Positions 17,097 through 25,958 of a stretch of 63,256 nucleotides of DNA are shown in pieces. The DNA lies in IMG/VR virus record IMGVR_UViG_3300046690_000263, positions 1 through 63,256 of that record; one strand, given 5' to 3'. The position numbers and the translations under genes were made by a program. Each line of letters begins with the position of its first letter. The first letter of the stretch is position 1. The notes under the pieces were generated by a model. It saw only the letters and a program-made list of their open reading frames with translations. It had not been told where the DNA came from and ran no database searches. Origin of the DNA: a virus.

Positions 17097-18122
17097 ATGT
17101 CGATGCAAGGATATAGCACCGCACCCTCGCGGAACCTCATCCGGGCTGAACAGGCCATGCTGTCGCACGCCGAACCGATCATCGTTCTCGGCAACTTCGG
17201 CACCCAGCAGGAACAGCCGCTGAACAAGACGGATACGATTGTGTTCCGTCGCGTGAACCCGTTCAACATGCAAGCCAACGGTACGCCGGGTATCGTCGCG
17301 CAGAACTTCGTGCTTGCTGAAGGCACGACGCCGAACAGCAACAGCATCACTTACACGGACGTGTCCGTGACGCTGCAACAGTACGGCGTGCTGTTCAAGT
17401 TCTCCAGCAAAGTCGAAGCGATGTACGAAGACGACATCCCGGCTGACATGGCCACGCTGACCGGCGAAACGCTCGCTGAAGTCACCGAACTCATCCGCTA
17501 CGGCGCGGTGAAGGCGGGCACCAGCGTGTTGTACGGCAACGGCTCGACGCGCGCAGGCGTGAACACCGTGCTGTCGCTGAACCGTCTGCGCGCGGCAACG
17601 CGTGCACTGGAAAGCGCTCGCGCGAAGATGGTCACGCAGCGTTTGGCCACGGGCGTGAACTACGGCACGCAGCCGGTCGAACCGGGCTACATCGTGTTCG
17701 TTCACACGGACGTGGAAGCGGACGTGCGCAACCTGCCGGGTTTCACGAAGACGGTGGAATACGCGCAGTTCAAGCCGGTGCACGAACGTGAAATCGGTTC
17801 GGTCGAACGCTTCCGCTTCATCACGTCGCCGCTGCTGGCTCCGTTCCTCGCTGCCGGTTCGAACACGCTGAACGGTTGCCTGTCGCAAGGCGGTGCCAAC
17901 GTCGATGTCTACCCGGTCATCGTGATGGCACAGGAAGCGTGGGGGCAGGTGGCCCTCAAGGGCATGGGCGCTGTCCAGCCGACGATTTTGCCGGCCAAGC
18001 AGAAGAACCACGCTAACCCGCTGGGCCAGTTCGGCTACGTGGGTGCGAACTTCTGGACAGCATCGGTTCGTCTGAACGAGAACTGGATGGTGCGCCTCGA
18101 AGTCGGCGTGTCCACGCTGTAA
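17097..18122 (+). CDS. Major capsid protein, N4-gp56 family, 341 aa
   Basis: Forms the icosahedral shell (HK97 fold). Its N-terminal arm, the LTGETLAEVTELIRYG helix and the YIVFVHTDVEADVRNLPGF segment followed by the VERFRFITSPLL strand match the N4-gp56 capsid family, and 341 aa is in the usual range. Strong TAGGAG site. It follows the scaffold, as in other podoviruses. Confidence 0.9.
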   Translation: MSMQGYSTAPSRNLIRAEQAMLSHAEPIIVLGNFGTQQEQPLNKTDTIVFRRVNPFNMQANGTPGIVAQNFVLAEGTTPNSNSITYTDVSVTLQQYGVLFKFSSKVEAMYEDDIPADMATLTGETLAEVTELIRYGAVKAGTSVLYGNGSTRAGVNTVLSLNRLRAATRALESARAKMVTQRLATGVNYGTQPVEPGYIVFVHTDVEADVRNLPGFTKTVEYAQFKPVHEREIGSVERFRFITSPLLAPFLAAGSNTLNGCLSQGGANVDVYPVIVMAQEAWGQVALKGMGAVQPTILPAKQKNHANPLGQFGYVGANFWTASVRLNENWMVRLEVGVSTL

Positions 18123-18171
18123 AACCGCTGACGCGGCTGGATGCGGTCTGTCCAGCCGCAGGAGAAAGATC

Positions 18172-18375
18172 ATGGCAGCAGAAAGTATCAGCCAGCGCTG
18201 CGATGCGATTGACGACCCGGCAACACAGCGGGCCATGATCGCAATTTTCAATAGCCTGAATGCAGACATTCAGACTTTGAAGGCGGCGCACAACAGCCAC
18301 GTCCACGTAGTGTCTGGTGCAGCGACTACCACGCTGAGTTCCGGCACCGTGGGCAACCTCAACACGACCGCGTAA
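18172..18375 (+). CDS. Hypothetical small head protein, 67 aa
   Basis: ATG 18172 is preceded by AGGAG. An N-terminal helical half (SISQRCDAIDDPATQRAMIAI) leads into a Ser/Thr/Ala-rich C-terminus. It lies between the capsid gene and a probable decoration protein. Unrecognised; a minor head or trimerisation protein is plausible. Confidence 0.65.
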   Translation: MAAESISQRCDAIDDPATQRAMIAIFNSLNADIQTLKAAHNSHVHVVSGAATTTLSSGTVGNLNTTA

Positions 18376-18434
18376 GTCGTCAGCAGCTAACGCTGTCCAG
18401 ACACTTCAAGGTCAAGCATAGGAGTTTCAAAACC

Positions 18435-18926
18435 ATGAGCTATAACCTCACTGGTGCCGCTTACGGCGGCAACGTCACGCTGTCCAACCCCGCACTGGTT
18501 GCGACGAACGCTGCGGCCACTTACTCGGCTTCGACGTTCAGCTATGCGATCAAGGGTGAACTGTTCACCAGCGGCGCACTGGCAGCGGCAGCACCCGCGA
18601 CCGACGCGAAGACCGGCAAGGCATTCGTGCCGCTGGTAGCAGGCGAGTCGTGCCTGTTCGCGTTCTTCATCGATAAGGCGCAGGCTGTCAAGGTTGTCCA
18701 GTCGAAGAAGGTTTCGACGCTGGACTTTCAGGGTGGTCTCGCGGCCATCGAGTTCCCGCAGATGGACGACACCCTCACGCCGTATGGCTACATCACGGCG
18801 CAGGGCTCGGCTGCACTCGTCGGCAACTGGACCCTCGGCTCCAGCAACAACACGGGCGTAACCGGTATGACGGTCACGGCGCACAGCGTCATGGACTACC
18901 CGGCGCAGCCCATCGTCACCGCCTAA
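18435..18926 (+). CDS. Probable head decoration/structural protein, 163 aa
   Basis: Beta-rich, highly soluble sequence (YNLTGAAYGGNVTLSNPALV) with no catalytic motif, directly downstream of the capsid gene and closed by tandem terminators. This context and composition resemble capsid decoration proteins, but I do not recognise a named family. Confidence 0.65.
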   Translation: MSYNLTGAAYGGNVTLSNPALVATNAAATYSASTFSYAIKGELFTSGALAAAAPATDAKTGKAFVPLVAGESCLFAFFIDKAQAVKVVQSKKVSTLDFQGGLAAIEFPQMDDTLTPYGYITAQGSAALVGNWTLGSSNNTGVTGMTVTAHSVMDYPAQPIVTA

Positions 18927-18952
18927 GCTGTCCAGCTTTAAAGAGTCTCCAG

Positions 18953-18972
18953 CCGCTGAGTCTAGCGGTTTT
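18953..18972 (+). terminator. Terminator hairpin after capsid cluster (first of two)
   Basis: CCGCT (18953-18957) pairs with AGCGG (18964-18968) and is followed by TTTT. It is short on its own but lies directly before a much stronger hairpin. Confidence 0.6.
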
Positions 18973-18975
18973 CAC

Positions 18976-19007
18976 GCCTCACGGTCTTCGGGCCGTGGGG
19001 CTTTTTT
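18976..19007 (+). terminator. Strong rho-independent terminator after capsid cluster
   Basis: An 11-bp stem (18976-18986 with 18991-19001, two G-U pairs) closes a UUCG tetraloop and is followed by six T. This is the best terminator in the window. It presumably sets high capsid-region expression apart from the tail genes downstream. Confidence 0.92.
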
Positions 19008-19034
19008 ACGCCCATAAGATTCTGGAGAAGCAAC

Positions 19035-19715
19035 ATGAGTAATCACCACAACCAAGGCAAGCCGCAGGGCGGCAACCTGAACAAGCCCGATCCGCTGGAG
19101 CGCGAACTGGTCAGCGGTGCAGCGAACCCCGCGCCCGCCGAAGACGCGGCCACGGCTCGCGCTGCTGCCGAACAGCTTGCCGCGCAGCAGGCCGCAGCAC
19201 AGGAAGCCGCGATCAGCGGTAAGGCGATCAACAACCCGGTTCGCATGTCCGAAGCGTTCGACACGCGCGAACTGGAGATTCAGGACACTGGCCCGATTGG
19301 GCTGGAGGAAATTCGCGCCAAGGCTCACGCAGCGCTGGACAGCGAACACATGATCATGGAAGCCGCTGGCCTGACTGAAGAACAGATCAAGCTGGAGCGC
19401 TTCATGAATGAAATGGTGGTCATCACCGTCCATGAGTCGCCGAACGAAGAAGACCTTCCGGTCGTGTGCCCGATGGTCAACGGCACTGGACAGCCGATCG
19501 TGCGCGGCTACCCGACCGCAGTCAAGCGCAAGTACGTCGAATGCCTCGCTCGCGCGAAAGAAACGAAGTACAAGCAGGTACAGATGGACGCTAACGACCC
19601 GTCTTCGCTGAAGATGGTCCCGCGTACCGTGCTGGCCTATCCGTTCGCCATCGAGCGCGACGACAACCCGAATGGCCGCGCGTGGCTGCGCGACATCATC
19701 CGCCAGCAAGGCTAA
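19035..19715 (+). CDS. Conserved podoviral structural/assembly protein, 226 aa
   Basis: The N-terminal ~70 residues are disordered and Ala/Gln-rich; the C-terminal domain (MNEMVVITVHESPNEEDLPVV, later VKRKYVECLARAKETKY) is a conserved-looking fold found next to head-tail joining genes in podoviruses as I recall them. No enzyme motif. It follows the terminator pair and precedes the adaptor gene. Confidence 0.7.
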   Translation: MSNHHNQGKPQGGNLNKPDPLERELVSGAANPAPAEDAATARAAAEQLAAQQAAAQEAAISGKAINNPVRMSEAFDTRELEIQDTGPIGLEEIRAKAHAALDSEHMIMEAAGLTEEQIKLERFMNEMVVITVHESPNEEDLPVVCPMVNGTGQPIVRGYPTAVKRKYVECLARAKETKYKQVQMDANDPSSLKMVPRTVLAYPFAIERDDNPNGRAWLRDIIRQQG

Positions 19716-19725
19716 GGGGTAGGGC

Positions 19726-20442
19726 ATGAACTTCGTTGATCTGACTGAGCGCCTGCGTTACGAGTGCGGCGTTTCCGGCACGCCGCTGACCACTGTCCAG
19801 AACCTGAACGGTGAACTGCTTCGTCTGCGCAACTGGATTCGTGACGCGTGGCAGGAGTTGCAGCAGGAACGCACGGACTGGAAGTTCATGCGCCGCAACC
19901 TCAGCTTTACCACGGTCGCGGGTACGCAGTCCTACGACCTCGCCACTGTTCAGGCGGCAAACGGCGCAATCGACATCGATCTGTACCGGATGGACTCGTT
20001 CAGCATCGATCCGCCGACCGACGCCGACCGCTCGCAGGAGCAGCCGCTGGGCATCATGGGCTACGACCACTTCCGCAACATGTACATCGTTGGCTATCCG
20101 GTGAGCGACCCAACCCGCTGGCAGCGGCCCATGACCGCAGCGGTGGACGATGCCAAGACCATCTGGTTCGGTCCGTGTCCTGACCTCGCTTACACGATCC
20201 GTGGCGAATGCTGGGTCAACCCGCAGATTCTGTCGCTGGACACGGACGTGCCGATCATGCCAGCTAAGTACCACAACGTGATCGTGTATCGCGCGATGAA
20301 GAAGTACGCCGGATACGAGTCGGCCAACGACGTTCGCGTGCGGGCGGTTCAGGAGGGCAGGGTGCCTGAACTGACGCTGTTCAATGAGCAGCTTCCGCAG
20401 GTGACGATTGACGGAGCGATGGACAGTAATCATGGCTTCTAA
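19726..20442 (+). CDS. Head-tail adaptor protein, 238 aa
   Basis: Resembles podoviral adaptor (tail tubular A-like) proteins that dock under the portal. The N-terminal helices (LRYECGVSGTPLTTVQNLNG, then LRNWIRDAWQELQ) and a beta-rich middle (FTTVAGTQSYDLATV) are characteristic of the family, as is the KYHNVIVYRAMKKYAGYE helix near the C-terminus. It directly precedes the nozzle gene, overlapping its start by 11 nt. Confidence 0.8.
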   Translation: MNFVDLTERLRYECGVSGTPLTTVQNLNGELLRLRNWIRDAWQELQQERTDWKFMRRNLSFTTVAGTQSYDLATVQAANGAIDIDLYRMDSFSIDPPTDADRSQEQPLGIMGYDHFRNMYIVGYPVSDPTRWQRPMTAAVDDAKTIWFGPCPDLAYTIRGECWVNPQILSLDTDVPIMPAKYHNVIVYRAMKKYAGYESANDVRVRAVQEGRVPELTLFNEQLPQVTIDGAMDSNHGF

Positions 20443-22306
20443 CAGAGACCCTAACCAACTGGACACGCCGGACACACAGTTTTTCCTGCTGAAAGGCGGG
20501 GTAGACCAAGTGAGTCCGGCGCTCACTTTGCCCCCCGGCATCTGCCGGGACGCCATCAACTTCGAATGCAGCGTGTTGGGCGGCTACTCGCGCATCGCGG
20601 GCTTCGAGCGTTTCGACGGTAGGCCCAGCCCTAGCGAGCAGGCGTACTGGACAATGGAAGTAACGTTGACCGGGGCTGTCGCGACCGGCAACACGATCAC
20701 AGGTGCCACGTCCACGGCAACCGCTGTGGTGGCTTTTGTAGCGCCGGACGGCGCTAACGCCATTCTGGTGACGACGAAGCTCACCGGCTCTTTCGCCGCA
20801 GGCGAAACGCTGAAGGTAGGCGGCGTTGCCGTGGGCGTGACGAATCAGGCCGAACAGCGCAGCGGCGCGCTGACCGCCCAACTGGACGCGAAGTATGCGA
20901 AGTACGCGGCTGACATCTACCGCGCCGACATCCAGAAGGTGCCGGGTTCCGGTCGCGTGCTGGGCGTATGGATGTACAACGATGTGAAGTACGCTTTCCG
21001 CAACACGGTAGATGGCTCGGCTGCAAAAATGTACAAGGCCACGTCTACCGGCTGGACAGAAGTAGTGACGGGCGTAACGCTCGCCCCCGGTGGTGCCTAC
21101 GAATTCGTGAACGCGAACTTCGGCGGCTCCGCTGCAATGAAAAAGATGTACGGCTGTGACGGTGTGAACAAGGCATTCCAGTTTGATGGGACAACGTTCA
21201 CGCAGATCACGACCGGCATGGCCGTGGACACGCCGCGTCACATCGAGTTCCACAAGAACTTTCTGTTCCTCGCGTTCGGGGCCAGCCTGCAACACTCACC
21301 CATTGGTGATCCTACGGCTCCGTGGAGCGTGGTGATCGGAGCAGGCGAGATTGCGCTGGGCGATAACATCACGTCGATCAAGTCGTACACGGCGGGCACC
21401 AGCGGCAACAACACCAGTTCGTCCAACTCTGCGCTGCTGATCCACACGAACACCAAGACACAGATTCTGTACGGCTCCAGCGAAGCGGACTTCAGCTTGG
21501 GTGCGGCGTCAGCGACGCAGGGCGGCGTTGAGAACTCTGTCCAGTTGCTCGACCAGCCGTACTTCATGTCGGACCTCGGGATCGTGAACCTTGCGACCAC
21601 GCAGGCGTTCGGTAACTTCCAGCAATCTGCGCTCTCGCAGCAGATGAACGGGTTCGTACTTCAGGAGCGCTCGCGCATTCTGTCCAGTTGCATCGTGCGC
21701 AGCAAGTCGCAGTACCGACTGTTCTTCAATGACGGCTACGGCCTGTACCTGTCGTTCATCAACGGCAAGATCATCGGCCTGATGCCCGTCAACCTCGGCA
21801 TTCAGGTCGCGTGTCTGTGTTCGCTCAAGACGAACAACAACGAGGAACTGCTGTTTTTCGGTGACGATCAGGGCTACGTGTACCAGATGGACAAGGGGCC
21901 GAACTTCGACGGTGCGCCGATCAGTTCGTATCTGTTCCTCGCGTTTGCTGCGTTCAAGTCTCCGCGCTACAAGAAACGGTGGCGACGTGCAGCGCTGGAG
22001 GTAAGCGGGACAGGCTACTTCGAATACTCGGTTGCCTACGACCTCGGCTGGGGAACCGTAGACATCGGCGTGACGCCGGGGCAGATGCTATCGGCCAGCC
22101 TCAAGCCGTCGATATGGGATCAGTTCGTGTGGGATCAGTTCTTTTGGGACGGGCGCTCGGAAGGCCCGACCGTGGTTCCGCTGGACGGGTCAAGTGAAAA
22201 CATCGGTCTGCGCATCATCAGTGAGGGTGACAGCTTCGACCCGTTCACGGTTGCAAGCTGCACTTATCACTTCTCGATGCGCAGGCAGCTTCGCTCGGAT
22301 AACTGA
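20432..22306 (+). CDS. Tail nozzle/stabilisation protein, 624 aa
   Basis: Beta-propeller-like tail protein of the tubular-B/stabilisation class. The opening LKGGVDQVSPALTLPPGICR and NFECSVLGGYSRIAGFE matches the family's N-terminal pattern in which a gene product list of 'values' feeds a propeller fold. ATG 20432 overlaps the adaptor stop; an in-frame TTG at 20408 is a less likely start. Neither has a strong ribosome-binding site, so translation may be coupled. Confidence 0.78.
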   Translation: MASNRDPNQLDTPDTQFFLLKGGVDQVSPALTLPPGICRDAINFECSVLGGYSRIAGFERFDGRPSPSEQAYWTMEVTLTGAVATGNTITGATSTATAVVAFVAPDGANAILVTTKLTGSFAAGETLKVGGVAVGVTNQAEQRSGALTAQLDAKYAKYAADIYRADIQKVPGSGRVLGVWMYNDVKYAFRNTVDGSAAKMYKATSTGWTEVVTGVTLAPGGAYEFVNANFGGSAAMKKMYGCDGVNKAFQFDGTTFTQITTGMAVDTPRHIEFHKNFLFLAFGASLQHSPIGDPTAPWSVVIGAGEIALGDNITSIKSYTAGTSGNNTSSSNSALLIHTNTKTQILYGSSEADFSLGAASATQGGVENSVQLLDQPYFMSDLGIVNLATTQAFGNFQQSALSQQMNGFVLQERSRILSSCIVRSKSQYRLFFNDGYGLYLSFINGKIIGLMPVNLGIQVACLCSLKTNNNEELLFFGDDQGYVYQMDKGPNFDGAPISSYLFLAFAAFKSPRYKKRWRRAALEVSGTGYFEYSVAYDLGWGTVDIGVTPGQMLSASLKPSIWDQFVWDQFFWDGRSEGPTVVPLDGSSENIGLRIISEGDSFDPFTVASCTYHFSMRRQLRSDN

Positions 22307-22308
22307 AC

Positions 22309-23727
22309 ATGGCCAACAACTACTATACGCACACAACGTACCCTGCGTCGAACTCGCAAGGCAGTTCAGCGGGGCTGCGGGGTGAACTGAACGCAATCAT
22401 GGCAGGCTTCGATCTGCTGCCTGACCCGCTGGGTGTCGGGCTGAAGGGCTTCAGTGATGGCCGCTGGGAAAACGCCACGATTGTGAATGGTGCGATGGAC
22501 GGCGTGGTGATCGGGGATAGCGCGCCCGTGCGTGCGGCCTTCACGACGATCATTGCGAGCGCAGCGGCAACGCTCAGCGGTGGCGGCACACTGGCTGGCA
22601 CGTTCGCAGCCGGTGCCGCAGGCAAGCTGACTGGCTTCGGCATCAGCGGCGGCACACTGGACAACGCGCCTATCGGGCTCACTACCCGCAGTTCAGCGCT
22701 GTTCACCACGCTCGGCGTAAATGGCGTCGCAACGCTGGACGGCGACGTGAACGTAGGCGGCGCATTCAACCTCAAGACTGGACAGTTCGAACTGGGTAAT
22801 CCGGCTAACGCTGGTGCACCGTTCATGGACTTCCACAGTTCAGGTGCCGGGTCCGACTACGACGCACGGATCACATCAGCAGGCGGCAGTGCTACGGCGG
22901 GGCAGGGCACGCTATCGCTTCTCGCCTTGCACATCGCCATGAGTACGCGGCCTACGTGGGCCGGTGGCGCAGTGCCGTGGGATAACACGAACCTGCCCGC
23001 GCCGATGCAGACGACCGGTGGCGTACTGTCGGGCGCGCTCACGCTCCAGAACGCCTCGGGCAACACGGTATCGCCACTGTTGACGTTCAATGCGGGTGAT
23101 TCTCCCGGCCCGCACCTGTTCAGCGCAGTGAACGGCGGCAGTGTTGAGCTAGGCATCAACAACGCCGCTGGCTCGCTGCGCAACCTGACGCTATCGGATT
23201 CAGGTGCCCTGTACGTCCGTGGCGGCGCTACGTTCGGGGCTCGCCCCACATGGCTGGGCTACACACCGTGGGACAGCAACAACCTGACCAACCTGAACCA
23301 GTTGGCCAACGGTCCCGGCTATGTCACCGCAGGCGCTACGGTGAACAACGCGAACCATCTGAACGGCTGGACATTCAACTACGCCGGTCAAGGTGGACAG
23401 CCTACTTGGCTTTGGGGCACCAACGGTGATGGCAATTTCAACGCACTGTGGAACCCTGCCGCCTTCAGCGTCAACTACGCGAACAGCGCGAACTACGCGA
23501 ACAGCGCCGGTAGCGTAGGCGGCGTAAGCAACCCGGCCACGAACGGCTCACAGGTGCAGTGGAATTCCGGCATCTATGAAATCGGTCCAATGGCAGGGAA
23601 CAGCACGCTTCGGGCGGGTGCGCCGTGGGTGTGCGTGGGCTGGCGCACGGCTGATAGCGATTACCTTCGCGTGAACCAAGGGACCGGTGGCCAGTTCTTT
23701 CAGTTCGCATGGCTGCGCAATCAGTGA
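22309..23727 (+). CDS. Tail fibre-like protein, 472 aa
   Basis: Gly/Ala/Asn/Thr-rich repetitive protein with tandem motifs (AVPWDNTNL about residue 225; TPWDSNNL about 325), typical of phage fibre shafts, and an Asn/Ala/Ser repeat (NYANSANYANSAGS) before a compact C-terminal domain. It starts 3 nt after the nozzle gene and is followed by two probable fibre-assembly proteins, so it is likely the main fibre in addition to the upstream spikes. Confidence 0.75.
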   Translation: MANNYYTHTTYPASNSQGSSAGLRGELNAIMAGFDLLPDPLGVGLKGFSDGRWENATIVNGAMDGVVIGDSAPVRAAFTTIIASAAATLSGGGTLAGTFAAGAAGKLTGFGISGGTLDNAPIGLTTRSSALFTTLGVNGVATLDGDVNVGGAFNLKTGQFELGNPANAGAPFMDFHSSGAGSDYDARITSAGGSATAGQGTLSLLALHIAMSTRPTWAGGAVPWDNTNLPAPMQTTGGVLSGALTLQNASGNTVSPLLTFNAGDSPGPHLFSAVNGGSVELGINNAAGSLRNLTLSDSGALYVRGGATFGARPTWLGYTPWDSNNLTNLNQLANGPGYVTAGATVNNANHLNGWTFNYAGQGGQPTWLWGTNGDGNFNALWNPAAFSVNYANSANYANSAGSVGGVSNPATNGSQVQWNSGIYEIGPMAGNSTLRAGAPWVCVGWRTADSDYLRVNQGTGGQFFQFAWLRNQ

Positions 23728-23734
23728 GGTCTAA

Positions 23735-24151
23735 ATGAACTACGTCACCAATGAACAGCTTTGCTTCTGCTTGACCCAGCTTTATCCCGGCACAAAAAAC
23801 GGGGTTGACTATCTGGTAGGGCACATGCTGGACAGAAATGGCAAATATCAGGTTGAACATGCCACGATTGTAGAGTGGCGACGGCCTGACCTTAAGCAGC
23901 CGGATAACAGCGAAGTAGTGCGGCTGTGGTCGCGCTTCAAGGCGAGCTACGCCACCACGACTGCTGCGGCTGTAGTGCGGGACAAGCGCAACGATCTGCT
24001 GGCCAAGGCCGATGTCTTGGTCAACAGGGCCATTGACACCGGGGACGCAGCGGCTGAACAGGCTGCTCGAAAGTACCGGCACGATCTGCGGCAGGTTCCG
24101 CAGCAGGCCGGGTTCCCTGATGCAATCGAATGGCCAGTAGCGCCGACATGA
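23735..24151 (+). CDS. XkdW-like tail-fibre accessory protein, 138 aa
   Basis: Contains the pattern LYPGTKNGVDYLVG ... IVEWRRPDLKQPDNSEVVRLW, similar to short XkdW/fibre-assembly proteins that follow fibre genes. The C-terminal half is an extra helical extension absent from its neighbour. It is a paralogue of the next gene, suggesting tandem duplication. A fibre chaperone role is inferred from position. Confidence 0.65.
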   Translation: MNYVTNEQLCFCLTQLYPGTKNGVDYLVGHMLDRNGKYQVEHATIVEWRRPDLKQPDNSEVVRLWSRFKASYATTTAAAVVRDKRNDLLAKADVLVNRAIDTGDAAAEQAARKYRHDLRQVPQQAGFPDAIEWPVAPT

Positions 24152-24420
24152 GAACAATAAGCGAAGTGGTCTTCCTGATCCAGAAGACCTACCCCGAACT
24201 AAAGCACGGCGTTGATTACCACGTCGCTTTCAAGGTGGACCCGGATCGTCCAACTGTCCAGATTGAAGATGCCCGCATTGACGTGTGGAGACCCACGGAC
24301 GTGACGCAGCCGACTGAAGGTTTGCTCGCGTCCCTGTGGTCGCTGCACGCGCAGGAGTATGCAGATCGGGTTCAGGCAACCGGGCTGCAATTCTGGCCCA
24401 CACTCACGGAGAAGTCATGA
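24148..24420 (+). CDS. XkdW-like protein, paralogue, 90 aa
   Basis: Aligns with the N-terminal ~75 residues of the preceding protein (TYPELKHGVDYHVAF ... IDVWRPTDVTQPTEGLLASLW). It begins at ATG 24148 in ATGA overlap with that gene; an earlier ATG at 24130 is possible but lacks a ribosome-binding site. The tandem paralogue arrangement is clear from sequence. Confidence 0.65.
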   Translation: MRTISEVVFLIQKTYPELKHGVDYHVAFKVDPDRPTVQIEDARIDVWRPTDVTQPTEGLLASLWSLHAQEYADRVQATGLQFWPTLTEKS

Positions 24421-24620
24421 CTTACAGCCTTACTGTCCAGCCTGAGCATGCGCGCATGATGGTCGCCGCGCTTGCAGAGCTACCGTACAAGATGGCCGCA
24501 CCGGTTATCGAATCGATCCTGAAGCAGACCGACGAACAGGACAAGGCTCGCACCGAAGCTGAACAGGCTATGCGGGATGCCGCCGCAGCCGCCGCAGATC
24601 AGGCCGAACCGACTGCCTGA
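24417..24620 (+). CDS. Hypothetical helical protein, 67 aa
   Basis: ATGA overlap with the previous gene and GGAG upstream. Helical throughout, with an Ala/Glu-rich C-terminus (EAEQAMRDAAAAAADQAE). It has a hydrophobic helix pair but no clear membrane span. It ends the fibre cluster, just before a hairpin and the lysis genes. No family recognised. Confidence 0.65.
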   Translation: MTYSLTVQPEHARMMVAALAELPYKMAAPVIESILKQTDEQDKARTEAEQAMRDAAAAAADQAEPTA

Positions 24621-24630
24621 ATAAACCCGC

Positions 24631-24651
24631 GCCGGGTCAGCGTAACCCGGC
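24631..24651 (+). promoter_or_regulatory. Hairpin in leader of lysis cluster
   Basis: GCCGGGT (24631-24637) pairs perfectly with ACCCGGC (24645-24651) over 7 nt. No U-tract follows; instead a GGAGG ribosome-binding site lies just downstream. It may tune translation or RNA stability of the lysis genes. Confidence 0.5.
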
Positions 24652-24669
24652 ACCCGGAGGGCACGCTCA

Positions 24670-24885
24670 ATGGCTGAACTGGATGATGTCTATAAAAGGC
24701 TAAACGATCAGGGGGACCGGATCGTAAAGCTGGAAACATGGCGCGAATTGACCGACCCCCGACTGGACACGTTCGTAACCCGCGTTGAGTTCACGCTGGT
24801 CAGAATCATCACATATGGCATCGCCGGGACAGCCTTGTTCAGTGTTTTAACGGCTCTCATTTCAAAGGTGATAGTTAAATCATGA
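24670..24885 (+). CDS. Small membrane protein with N-terminal coiled coil, 71 aa
   Basis: Residues 1-35 form an amphipathic coil (LDDVYKRLNDQGDRIVKLE); residues ~45-67 are one membrane segment ending in basic residues. This layout matches XhlA/hemolysin-type or holin-associated proteins near phage lysis genes. It may assist or time holin action. The named family is not certain. Confidence 0.65.
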   Translation: MAELDDVYKRLNDQGDRIVKLETWRELTDPRLDTFVTRVEFTLVRIITYGIAGTALFSVLTALISKVIVKS

Positions 24886-25136
24886 GAACTTTCTGGCGTG
24901 ACAGACGGCACCTTATCTTAGGTTTCGGATTCGTTGCCGTCTTCGCAAGTAGCACTGCGGCACTCGGATACACGATGCTCGCTGGAGAACAACAGTATGA
25001 GTCAAACAACCGAGAAAAAGACGTTTCTCCTTACGATCAAGGCAGCATATATCGAGGTCGTCGTGGTCCTGACGGCCATCGGTGTTTTGAGCGTAGGTGT
25101 GACCGGCATCTATTTCGGGTCGCAGCAACAGCTTAA
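24882..25136 (+). CDS. Small membrane protein overlapping next gene, 84 aa
   Basis: ATG 24882 overlaps the previous stop (ATGA). Residues ~10-35 form a membrane helix (LILGFGFVAVFASSTAALGY). From about residue 40 the frame overlaps the next gene by 140 nt and reads like a shadow (Arg/Asp/Gly-rich). The N-terminal part fills what would otherwise be a 111-nt gap, which supports it being translated; its C-terminal half is doubtful. Confidence 0.45.
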   Translation: MRTFWRDRRHLILGFGFVAVFASSTAALGYTMLAGEQQYESNNREKDVSPYDQGSIYRGRRGPDGHRCFERRCDRHLFRVAATA

Positions 25137-25560
25137 GAAAGACGCTGAACAACTGGAGCGCCTGCGCGCTGAACTCAAAGACCAGCAACTGGTTTATGAG
25201 AAGCGGCTAGGGGAGCAGTCAGCCCGATACGCTCTCGAAGCACAGCAGGCTGTCCAGTCGCTTCAGCAGTTGCAGAGCGTGATCACCGCCATACAGACCG
25301 ATAACAAGAAGTATGCACAGGACCGGCAGGAAGCCATGCGGCAAGCGACCGCAGCAGCCCAAGTGGCAGCGAGCGAAGCCAAGGCTGCGCGTGACCGGTT
25401 GGCCGACCTGACTGTCCAGACCAAAGAGACCAGCGTAGCAGTGGCCGTCGCAGCCTCGGCAGCGGTGTCCGCTGCATCCTCAGCCAAAGAGACCCAACGG
25501 ACGCTGGAGAACGCGACCTACCCGGTTGCACAACCCCCTAAACGCGGGAGCGGCAAATGA
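24997..25560 (+). CDS. Membrane-anchored coiled-coil protein, 187 aa
   Basis: One N-terminal membrane segment (about residues 18-42, VVVVLTAIGVLSVGVTGIYF) is followed by a long Gln/Ala/Lys-rich coiled coil, a layout resembling spanin or holin-partner proteins. GGAG lies upstream of ATG 24997. A second spanin-like or anti-holin role is possible; the canonical spanin pair lies further on. Confidence 0.6.
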   Translation: MSQTTEKKTFLLTIKAAYIEVVVVLTAIGVLSVGVTGIYFGSQQQLKKDAEQLERLRAELKDQQLVYEKRLGEQSARYALEAQQAVQSLQQLQSVITAIQTDNKKYAQDRQEAMRQATAAAQVAASEAKAARDRLADLTVQTKETSVAVAVAASAAVSAASSAKETQRTLENATYPVAQPPKRGSGK

Positions 25561-25958
25561 CAGTGAACCTTGTCACAGAAGCAAAGAAAGTCCTGCTGAT
25601 GTCGTGGTCGGCACGCCTCGGCGCACTGGCCGCGATCCTTCAGGCACTGGCTGAGTTTCAGGACCAGTTGCCGTTGATTCGCGACTTCATCCCGCACGGT
25701 GTGTTCAGTCTGTTGGCAATCGTGTGCGCCATCGCGGTGCCGCTCTCGCGGATCATCAAGCAGCAGGGGCTGATCGACGCCATTAACACAGCGCAGGCTG
25801 AAGCGACGGCTGCGCAGGCACCTGTGGACGTGCCGGTCGCAGCAGGGCAGGTGGACGTTACCAACATTCCGCCGCCTGTCCAGCCGCCGCCTCGCGTTGT
25901 TCCGGTGGTGATCGAGCGCCGCGCACCGCCCAAGCAAGTGATCGTGGTGAACAAATGA
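25557..25958 (+). CDS. Putative holin, 133 aa
   Basis: Two hydrophobic segments (about residues 20-35 and 45-65) around LPLIRDFIPHGVFSLLA, in the arrangement seen in phage holins placed directly before an endolysin, followed by a Pro/Val-rich cytoplasmic tail. The core resembles the DUF7940 holin group. Holins permeabilise the inner membrane to release the endolysin. ATGA overlaps join it to both neighbours. Confidence 0.7.
   Translation: MTVNLVTEAKKVLLMSWSARLGALAAILQALAEFQDQLPLIRDFIPHGVFSLLAIVCAIAVPLSRIIKQQGLIDAINTAQAEATAAQAPVDVPVAAGQVDVTNIPPPVQPPPRVVPVVIERRAPPKQVIVVNK

Noticed and set aside
24882-25136. Programmed frameshift joining 24882 frame to the 24997 gene
   Set aside because: The downstream gene has its own good ribosome-binding site and no slippery heptamer was seen in the overlap.
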